Part shown: positions 7,038-11,796 of the stretch, piece by piece
Layout: each line of letters begins with the position of its first letter
Numbering within the stretch: position 1 is the stretch's first letter
Assembly: GCA_937960755.1 (NCBI GenBank)
Contig: CALGOL010000383.1
Location: 1 to 11,796, forward strand
Origin: an uncultured Azospirillum sp.
Lineage (GTDB): Bacteria; Pseudomonadota; Alphaproteobacteria; Azospirillales; Azospirillaceae
Reading direction: 5' to 3'
Length of the DNA: 11,796 bases
Notes under the pieces: model-generated
What the model was told of the DNA's origin: nothing
Database searches by the model: none
The model's input: only the letters and a program-made list of their open reading frames with translations
Position numbers and translations under genes: made by a program

Positions 7038-7268
7038 TGGGCCATTGAGGTCCCGCGCCCTCGTGGGCGCGAAGCCAAGCGCGCCACCGCCGCGCGTTCG
7101 TCGCGAGCATGACCGAAATCATGGCGCGGACGCGCCAATGCTCAATGAAACGCCATCAACATCAATCATCACGCCGACGATTTCACCACGTCAGTGGACG
7201 CTATCCGCCGTCCCGCCGAGAAGCCGGCGTCGAGCCGATCCCCGGCCCGCGCGACGTGAACGGATCGC

Positions 7269-7628
7269 TCATTCCTCGAGCGCCGGAAGCCGAACCACCA
7301 ATTTGCCCTTCAGTTCCGGCGGACGGGATCCATACGGAACGTCCCCATCGGGCGCATCGCGATATAGCGCCGCGCACCGCAGCAACGCCGGAGCGTCCCC
7401 ATCGGTCAGCCCGCCGAATACGTAGACGATCTTCCCGGCGGCCCGAAGCGCCACCGTCGCGGGACGCGCGCATACGGCGAGGCAAGGCGCCGACCGCACG
7501 GTCACGCCCTCCGGCGCCGGTTCGGCGCGCAACGCCTCGAAGAACCGGCGCCCGAGCGGCGTACCGCCACGGGCGCGCGTCTCGGCGTCCGAACATGTCA
7601 TGCATACCTCGATCACGTGTCCAGTCAC
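7269..7628 (-). CDS. DUF1636 metal/iron-sulfur-type protein
   Basis: This is a small cytoplasmic thioredoxin-fold-like protein of the DUF1636 family, often found near cobalamin uptake or cobalt chelation genes; its biochemical role is not established. The 119-residue product carries four cysteines in the family pattern: C9-x-x-C12 (EVCMTC) and C49-x-x-x-C53 (APCLAVCARP), suggesting a 2Fe-2S or zinc site. Further family features are KIVYVFGGL (about 66-74), a CAALYRDAPDGDVPY block (85-99), and a VVRLP ending. I start at GTG 7628 because a strong GGAGGAGGG Shine-Dalgarno lies 7 bases upstream and the family homology begins right after it; the frame is open upstream, but that part overlaps the receptor remnant. 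The GTG overlaps the receptor's TGA (GTGA), so the two were translationally coupled. Unlike the receptor, this gene looks intact. Confidence 0.88.
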   Translation of the reverse strand: MTGHVIEVCMTCSDAETRARGGTPLGRRFFEALRAEPAPEGVTVRSAPCLAVCARPATVALRAAGKIVYVFGGLTDGDAPALLRCAALYRDAPDGDVPYGSRPPELKGKLVVRLPALEE

Positions 7629-8418
7629 AGGCTTTCCCTCCTCCGCTCGGTCGTATCCGTCATCCGCTCCCACGCCAACAGGAACGGTTGTCCATCGAAA
7701 GCGCCGTTCTTCCAGAAATCCGACGACATGTCGGGGTTGGCGGACGCGAAACCCGGCGAGTGCTGCTCCATGCTCTCGCGTGTCGCATCGGCGCCGAAGG
7801 AGAGTTCGACGTCGTCGGTCACCGCGTACCGGCTCACGTAGTTGAAATCCGAGTAGCCATGGGAATGGGCGCCGGAAAGGGAGACCCGATACTCGAACGG
7901 CCCCTGAAGCCCCAAGACCGAGCCCCAGCCGCGGGCGGTCGCGTAGCTGCCGTATTCGACACCCGCATGCCCCGAAAACGGCGCGGTCGGGCGTTTCGTG
8001 GTGATGTTGACCACGCCGCCCGCGTTGTCCGGCCCGAAGCGACCCGGCTGGGGTCGCTCATCTCGATGCCGCCGATGAAGAAGCGCACGTTGCGGGGACC
8101 CAGGCCGGGTATGGCGACGGTCCTCGGCAGACCAACCCCGCGCTTGGCGGTTATCGAGATGCCGGGGATGGTGGTCAACACGTCCTCCAAACAAAGATGA
8201 CGGGCTCCCCTCACGAGTCGATTTCGATGGGACCGTTGGACCTGGACACCGTCAGTCGGCGCTGAACATGCGATCTCCTCGGCCGTCGTCGCAGCCCAAA
8301 ACGGCATCTCCGGGGAATCGGCGGACACGGGACGTCCGCCACCGGCGAGGTGAAAACCCATTGCGGAGATCGAGGGAACCCAGACTCCGAACGGGATGGC
8401 GAAAACACACGTCGCCAC
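7625..8418 (-). pseudogene. Decayed TonB-dependent outer-membrane receptor (B12/corrinoid-type context)
   Basis: Pieces of one TonB-dependent receptor are spread over different frames of the - strand. A possible signal-peptide region (ATCVFAIPFGVWVPSISA) begins at GTG 8418. A fragment with TVSRSNGPIEIDS follows near 8211-8255. In another frame the plug domain reads LEDVLTTIPGISI, RTVAIPGLGPRNVRFFI and GGIEMSDPSRV (about 8200-8040). After a further frame change FGPDNAGGVVNITTKRP (about 8040-7990) marks the plug/barrel junction, followed by barrel-like sequence (VEYGSYATARG, VSLSGAHSHGYSDFN, VTDDVELSFG) to TGA 7625. The segment normally holding the LRGP-x-x-x-LYG plug motif is missing between SDPSRV and FGPDNAGG. 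The barrel is only about 120 residues rather than roughly 500, so there are internal deletions as well as frameshifts. The upstream cobalamin riboswitch suggests the ancestor imported vitamin B12 or a related corrinoid. Confidence 0.87.
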
Positions 8419-8438
8419 GTTCGGAAGAAGCCTCCTTG

Positions 8439-8462
8439 TCGATGAGGATCCCCGCTCATCGA
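8439..8462 (-). promoter_or_regulatory. Candidate expression-platform hairpin next to the receptor Shine-Dalgarno
   Basis: TCGATGA (8439-8445 on +) pairs with TCATCGA (8456-8462) around a 10-base loop. On the - strand the hairpin ends only one base before an AAGGAGG Shine-Dalgarno (8437-8431). It lies between the cobalamin aptamer and the receptor start, so it could contribute to B12-dependent control of translation initiation. The pairing is read by eye. No U-run follows, so a transcriptional terminator is less likely. Confidence 0.45.
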
Positions 8463-8471
8463 TTGGCGACG

Positions 8472-8670
8472 GCGTGGGGCAGGTCTCCTGGCTCGCGGGT
8501 CGTCACCACCGCCCCGCCTTCCCGGATCGCGAGGATCCAGTGGCTTCGTTGGGGAGGCTCTCGCCGCTCACAGTTGCGGGGGCAGCCACGGATTCGGCCC
8601 CTATCGGGTCGCCCTCACCGTGATCCCTTTCAATCCCCTAGGCGGTCACGCCTTCGGGGAACCTTCACGC
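8472..8670 (-). ncRNA. Cobalamin (adenosylcobalamin) riboswitch
   Basis: The - strand reads through the conserved elements of the cobalamin aptamer in the right order: GGTTCCCCGAAGG near the 5' end (8663-8651), the core TGCCCCCGCAACTGTGAGCG (about 8578-8559), GCCACTGGATCC (about 8555-8540), the CCGGGAAGGCGGGG arm (about 8526-8513), and the 3' B12 box GAGCCAGGAGACCTGCC (8494-8478). A closing P1 helix can be drawn between GCGTG (8670-8666) and CACGC (8476-8472). All blocks look intact. It lies in front of the broken TonB receptor and DUF1636, whose expression it would repress when B12 is abundant. Its 5' end is only about 10 bases after the nrdB stop. Confidence 0.95.
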
Positions 8671-8680
8671 TGGCGGCAAT

Positions 8681-9409
8681 CTATCGCCGTGTTTCAAGGC
8701 TGTCAATTTCGCGACGCCGCGACGACCCGCCGTCAAAATCCTTCCACACCCCTTCCCATGTCCCTTGACTGGCGGCCTTGGAATACTCGGTGGCGCGCTG
8801 TTCAAAGAAATTGGCGTGCTCGACGCCGTTGAGAATCTCCACCAGCCACGGCAGCGGGTGGGGCTTCACCGGCTCGTAGCCGCCGTCCACCGCGCGGAAG
8901 TAGCCGTACAAGGTGGGCAGGCGCAGTTGCGTCAGCCGCCAGTCGGCGACGTAATGCACATAGTCGCGGATGTCTTCGGCCCGCATGCCCTCCACCGGGC
9001 CAAGGGAGAAGGCGAGGTCGATAAAGCGCTCCTCCAGCCCGACCATGGTGCGGGCGACGTCGAGAATGTCGTCGCGCACCGCCGGGGTCAGCGCGCCGGT
9101 CTCGCGATTCCATTCATGGAACAGCTTGATGATCCCTTCGCAGTGCAGGCTTTCGTCGCGCACTGACCAGGTGACGATCTGGCCCATGCCCTTCATCTTG
9201 TTGTGGCGCGGGAAGTTCAGCAGCATGGCGAAGCTGGCGAACAGCGCCATGCCTTCGGTGAACGCGCCGAACATCGCCAGCGTGCGCGACACGTCCCCCA
9301 CCGTGCCGACGCCGAAGGCGTGCATGTAGTCGGCCTTGGCGCGCATTTCCGCATAATCGCGGAAAGCGGCGAATTCCGTCTGCGGCATGCCGATGGTGGT
9401 CAGCAGCAT
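8681..9409 (-). CDS. nrdB: Ribonucleotide reductase class I beta subunit, C-terminal fragment (frameshifted nrdB)
   Basis: This is the second part of NrdB, the subunit that houses the di-metal cofactor and tyrosyl radical of class I ribonucleotide reductase. It begins at the frameshift (LLTTIGMPQ) and runs 242 codons to TAG 8681. The three remaining metal ligands are present: the Glu of FGAFTEGM, and Glu and His of VRDESLH. Numbered for the repaired protein they are E176, E210 and H213, with the same 34- and 37-residue spacings as E204, E238 and H241 of the E. coli enzyme. ATEYSKAASQGTW near the end is typical of this NrdB type. The last 18 or so residues (FDGGSSRRREIDSLETRR) are basic and unlike a usual alpha-binding tail, and may be altered. 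The ATG at 9409 has no meaning as a native start. Repairing one base joins this piece to the 9400-9780 frame. Confidence 0.93.
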   Translation of the reverse strand: MLLTTIGMPQTEFAAFRDYAEMRAKADYMHAFGVGTVGDVSRTLAMFGAFTEGMALFASFAMLLNFPRHNKMKGMGQIVTWSVRDESLHCEGIIKLFHEWNRETGALTPAVRDDILDVARTMVGLEERFIDLAFSLGPVEGMRAEDIRDYVHYVADWRLTQLRLPTLYGYFRAVDGGYEPVKPHPLPWLVEILNGVEHANFFEQRATEYSKAASQGTWEGVWKDFDGGSSRRREIDSLETRR

Positions 9410-9780
9410 GCGTAGGCGTCGATATGCACCGTCTCCATATTGGTGAAGGCGGCCATCATCATCTGCACTTCCAAAGGCTGGAAGATCGGCATGTAGCGCT
9501 TGAGGTAATTGTCGGAAACCTCAATGTCCGACTGGGTGAAGAAGCGGAAGATCTGCGTCAGCAGATTGCGCTCGTCTTCGCTGACCCGCGACGACGCCCA
9601 ATCCTTGACGTCCTCCCCCAGCGGCACCTCTTCGCCCATCCAATGGACTTGCTGTTGCTTTTTCCAATAGGCGTAAGCCCACGGGTAGCGGTCGACATTA
9701 TACGAGCCGCTGGGGTCGAGCAGGCCGACCCGGCCCTTGCCGATCAGGTCGAGCGGGTTGGCGTCGGGGCTTACTGGCAC
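9400..9780 (-). CDS. nrdB: Ribonucleotide reductase class I beta subunit, N-terminal fragment (frameshifted nrdB)
   Basis: This is the first 126 codons of NrdB. Visible active-site residues are D85 (FTQSDIE), E116 and H119 (NMETVHI) and the radical tyrosine Y123 (DAY). The E-x-x-H-x-x-x-Y spacing equals E115, H118 and Y122 of E. coli. Directly after Y123-A the frame is lost: it reads CC-stop instead of MLLTTIGMPQ. A single missing base between 9409 and 9410 explains this; the repaired protein would be 366 residues. I prefer GTG 9780 as start because GAGGAG lies 8 bases upstream; GTG 9789 is in frame but lacks a spaced Shine-Dalgarno. The start lies inside the 3' end of nrdA (10-base overlap), so both subunits come from one transcript. 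The lesion may be a sequence error or a true mutation. Confidence 0.92.
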   Translation of the reverse strand: MPVSPDANPLDLIGKGRVGLLDPSGSYNVDRYPWAYAYWKKQQQVHWMGEEVPLGEDVKDWASSRVSEDERNLLTQIFRFFTQSDIEVSDNYLKRYMPIFQPLEVQMMMAAFTNMETVHIDAYACC

Positions 9781-11690
9781 GCCAGGCACTCCTCATAATC
9801 GGCGCGCGGGGCCGCTTTGGCGACCGCGCTTTTGGCTTCCACGCCGGCGCCCTCCACGCCAGCAAACGCGGCGCGCTGCACCGATTTGGAACGGCAATAG
9901 TAGAGGCTCTTCAAGCCGCGCTTCCACGCCGTCCAATGCAGCATGTGCAAGTCCCATTTGTCGATATCCCCCGGCAGGTAAAGATTGATCGACTGGCTTT
10001 GGCAGATGAACGGCGCGCGGTCGGCGGCGAACTCGACGATCCAGCGCTGATCGATTTCAAACGCGGTGCGGAACACCGCCTTTTCATCGTCGCTAAGGCA
10101 TTCCAGATGCTGGACCGAGCCTTCATGCTCGATGATCGAGCGCCAGATTTCCGCAGTGTCGGCGCCCTTTTCCGCCAGCAGCTTGGCGAGGTGGGGATTG
10201 CGCACCGAATTGGAGCCCGACAGAGTCTTATGGGTGTAGACATTGGCGGGAATCGGCTCGATGCAGGCGCTGGCCCCGCCGCAAATCACCGATATCGACG
10301 CGGTGGGGGCGATGGCGAGCTTGTGGGAGAAACGCGCCATCATGCCGCGTTCGGCGGCGTCGGGGCACGGCCCGCGCTCATGGGCCAGCAGAACCGACGC
10401 GGCGTCGGCGTCGCGGCGCAGCTTGCGGAACATCCGCAAGTTCCACGACTTGGCCAGCGCGCTTTCAAACGGAATCCCCTTGCTTTGCAGGAAGGAATGG
10501 AAGCCCATCGCCCCCAGCCCCACCGACCGTTCGCGCATCGCCGCGTAAGCCGCTCGCGCCATGCCTTCCGGCGCGGTTTCAATGAAGCGGGTCAAGACGT
10601 TGTCGAGGAAGCGCAGCACGTCCTCCACCAGTCCCGGCTCGTCGCGCCATTCGTCCCAGGTTTCCAGGTTCATCGAGGCGAGGCAGCACACCGCCGTGCG
10701 CTCATTGCCCAGATGATCGACGCCGGTGGGCAGGGTGATTTCACAGCACAGGTTCGACGACGTCACCTTCAACCCCAACTCGCGCTGGTGCTTGGGCAAG
10801 GCGCGGTTGACCGCGTCGCTGAACAGCAAATAGGGCTCGCCGGTTTGCAGCCGGGTCTCCAATATTTTTTGCCACAGGCTGCGGGCGTTGACGGTTTTCA
10901 GCACTTCGCCGCTTCTGGGGCTGACGAGGTCGAACGGCAGGTCGTCGCGCACCGCCGCCATGAAAGCATCGGTGACGTTGACGGCGTGATGGAGGTTGAG
11001 GCTTTTGCGGTTGAAGTCGCCCGACGCCTTGCGGATTTCGAGGAATTCCTCAATTTCCGGGTGATGAATGTCGATATAGACGGCGGCCGAGCCGCGGCGC
11101 AGCGAGCCTTGGCTGATCGCCAGCGTCAGGCTGTCCATCACCCGGATGAAGGGAATGACGCCGGACGTGCTCCCCGTGCTGCGCACCGCTTCGCCGATGG
11201 AGCGCACGCCGCCCCAATAGGTGCCGATGCCGCCGCCGTTGGAGGCCAGCAGCACGTTTTCGTTCCACGTTCCGACAATGCCTTCCAGCGAATCCGGCAC
11301 GCCGTTGATGAAACAGGAAATCGGCAGGCCGCGGGTCGTGCCGCCGTTGCTCAAAATCGGCGTCGCCGGCATGAACCACAGCTTCGACATGGCGTCGTAG
11401 AGCCGCTGGGCGTGGGCCTCGTCGTCGGCGTAGGCGGCGGCGACGCGGGCGAACAGCGCTTGATAGCCTTCGCCCGGCAACAGATAGCGGTCGCGCAGCG
11501 CCGCCTTGCCCTGCGCCGTCAGCAGCGCGTCCCGGCTGTCGTCAACCGCGATGCAATCGGGGGCCGGCGGGGTCCAATGGATGTTGGGCAGTCGCGACGG
11601 CGCGGCTTTGCCGCCGGAAACCAGCGTCAACCGGGCGGGCGTTTCAATCAGACGCCCCTGTTGGTCGATATCGTAAGCCAGCGCCGACAT
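9771..11690 (-). CDS. nrdA: Ribonucleotide reductase class I alpha (catalytic) subunit
   Basis: NrdA reduces ribonucleoside diphosphates to deoxyribonucleotides for DNA synthesis, using the radical supplied by NrdB. With ATG 11690 the product is 639 residues. The expected residues are visible: C126 (LPISCFI) and C335 (TAVCCLAS) as the redox pair, thiyl-radical C315 with E317 (SSNLCCEI), the radical-transfer pair Y597-Y598 (KSLYYCRS), and the C-terminal shuttle C635-x-x-C638 (EECLACQ). Compared with the roughly 760-residue E. coli protein, the N-terminal ATP-cone is missing; homology begins almost at once (YLLPGEGYQALF, then MPATPILSNGGT). Overall activity regulation by dATP through that domain is therefore not expected. 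I choose ATG 11690 over TTG 11696 because AAGGGA lies about 6 bases upstream. It shows strong resemblance to alphaproteobacterial NrdA. nrdB follows with a short overlap. Confidence 0.96.
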   Translation of the reverse strand: MSALAYDIDQQGRLIETPARLTLVSGGKAAPSRLPNIHWTPPAPDCIAVDDSRDALLTAQGKAALRDRYLLPGEGYQALFARVAAAYADDEAHAQRLYDAMSKLWFMPATPILSNGGTTRGLPISCFINGVPDSLEGIVGTWNENVLLASNGGGIGTYWGGVRSIGEAVRSTGSTSGVIPFIRVMDSLTLAISQGSLRRGSAAVYIDIHHPEIEEFLEIRKASGDFNRKSLNLHHAVNVTDAFMAAVRDDLPFDLVSPRSGEVLKTVNARSLWQKILETRLQTGEPYLLFSDAVNRALPKHQRELGLKVTSSNLCCEITLPTGVDHLGNERTAVCCLASMNLETWDEWRDEPGLVEDVLRFLDNVLTRFIETAPEGMARAAYAAMRERSVGLGAMGFHSFLQSKGIPFESALAKSWNLRMFRKLRRDADAASVLLAHERGPCPDAAERGMMARFSHKLAIAPTASISVICGGASACIEPIPANVYTHKTLSGSNSVRNPHLAKLLAEKGADTAEIWRSIIEHEGSVQHLECLSDDEKAVFRTAFEIDQRWIVEFAADRAPFICQSQSINLYLPGDIDKWDLHMLHWTAWKRGLKSLYYCRSKSVQRAAFAGVEGAGVEAKSAVAKAAPRADYEECLACQ

Positions 11691-11764
11691 TCGCAATCCC
11701 TTAATGTAAGGTTACAGTATTCACACATCTGCGGTTTTGACGGCGTTCTTAACTTTTCTCCGTC
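11691..11764 (-). promoter_or_regulatory. nrdA upstream region (promoter presumed here)
   Basis: This AT-richer stretch between the palindromic repeat and nrdA must carry, or lie downstream of, the nrdAB promoter. It contains the AAGGGA ribosome site just before the ATG. I could not identify a convincing -35/-10 pair or NrdR box by eye. Confidence 0.35.
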
Positions 11765-11784
11765 ATTCCGGCGAAGGCCGGAAT
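11765..11784. repeat. Short palindromic dispersed-type repeat
   Basis: ATTCCGGC (11765-11772) and GCCGGAAT (11777-11784) form an 8-bp perfect inverted repeat around GAAG. The surrounding wording (GTCATTCCGGCGAAGGCCGG and onward) resembles a short palindromic intergenic element that I recall as common in many proteobacterial genomes. It sits about 75 bases upstream of the nrdA start, at the window edge, so its full extent cannot be seen. Confidence 0.6.
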
Positions 11785-11796
11785 CCACCTTTTCAA

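Larger units (their letters stand above)
6853..7268. other. Gene-free convergent intergenic region
   Basis: Between the prepilin peptidase stop and the DUF1636 stop I see no convincing gene on either strand. The stretch holds the two hairpins annotated separately (6918-6953 and 7001-7037). Between 7038 and 7268 the open frames give only Arg/Pro/Ala-rich translations without family resemblance, and no tRNA or known RNA fold is evident. It may contain debris from the decayed cassette to its right. Confidence 0.6.

Noticed and set aside
7038..7268. Small open frames in the intergenic stretch as possible genes
   Set aside because: There is no credible ribosome site plus recognisable protein on either strand; the composition looks like GC-rich noncoding DNA.
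7109..8200. Long + strand open frame opposite the receptor remnant and DUF1636
   Set aside because: The translation is Arg/Pro/Ser-rich with no family resemblance, while the opposite strand has clear TonB receptor and DUF1636 sequence; it is an antisense shadow in GC-rich DNA.
11700..11730. Possible NrdR box upstream of nrdA
   Set aside because: A TGTGTGAATACTGTAA-like stretch is only loosely similar to the NrdR consensus and no second spaced copy is visible.
1..11796. CRISPR array, tRNA, rRNA, transposase or integrase
   Set aside because: No regularly spaced repeats, cloverleaf, rRNA sequence or transposase motifs were seen on either strand.

Overview
The window is high-GC DNA from a Gram-negative proteobacterium. 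The class I ribonucleotide reductase genes and the general style suggest an alphaproteobacterium, possibly Rhodospirillales, but this is inferred from protein resemblance only. It holds three blocks: a type VI secretion (T6SS) operon on the + strand (1-6852), a short decayed vitamin B12-related cassette on the - strand (about 7270-8670), and nrdAB for ribonucleotide reductase on the - strand (8681-11690).

Block 1 (+) runs: 3' end of tssM, tagF, vgrG (tssI), a DUF4123 adaptor, a PAAR spike-tip protein, an unrecognised 137-residue protein, an FHA/TagH protein and a type IV prepilin peptidase. Most junctions are stop/start overlaps (ATGA, TGATG, TAATG), so this looks like one tightly coupled transcript. 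It ends at a hairpin terminator near 6921-6953. The tagF/vgrG junction carries a perfect 81-bp direct repeat that has separated two genes which once overlapped. No recognisable effector toxin follows the VgrG-adaptor-PAAR trio. A prepilin peptidase as last gene of a T6SS operon is unusual.

Block 2 (-) reads from right to left: a well-formed cobalamin riboswitch (8670-8472), a TonB-dependent outer-membrane receptor broken by frameshifts and internal deletions, and an apparently intact DUF1636 metal-binding protein whose GTG start overlaps the receptor stop. A perfect 16-bp hairpin (7001-7037) lies further downstream. The + and - transcripts therefore converge on a gene-free stretch with two strong hairpins.

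Block 3 (-) is nrdA followed by nrdB with overlapping reading frames. NrdA lacks the N-terminal ATP-cone but keeps the catalytic cysteines. NrdB keeps all metal ligands and the radical tyrosine, but is split by a one-base deletion two codons after that tyrosine; this is either a sequencing error or a real lesion. The riboswitch begins only about 10 nt after the nrdB stop. A short palindromic repeat of a common dispersed type lies at the right edge upstream of nrdA.

The most rewarding points are the tandem duplication at the vgrG start, the unidentified T6SS protein beside an adaptor without an obvious cargo, the prepilin peptidase in the T6SS operon, the nrdB frameshift, and the riboswitch left in front of a receptor remnant. 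No clearly new system is proven here.
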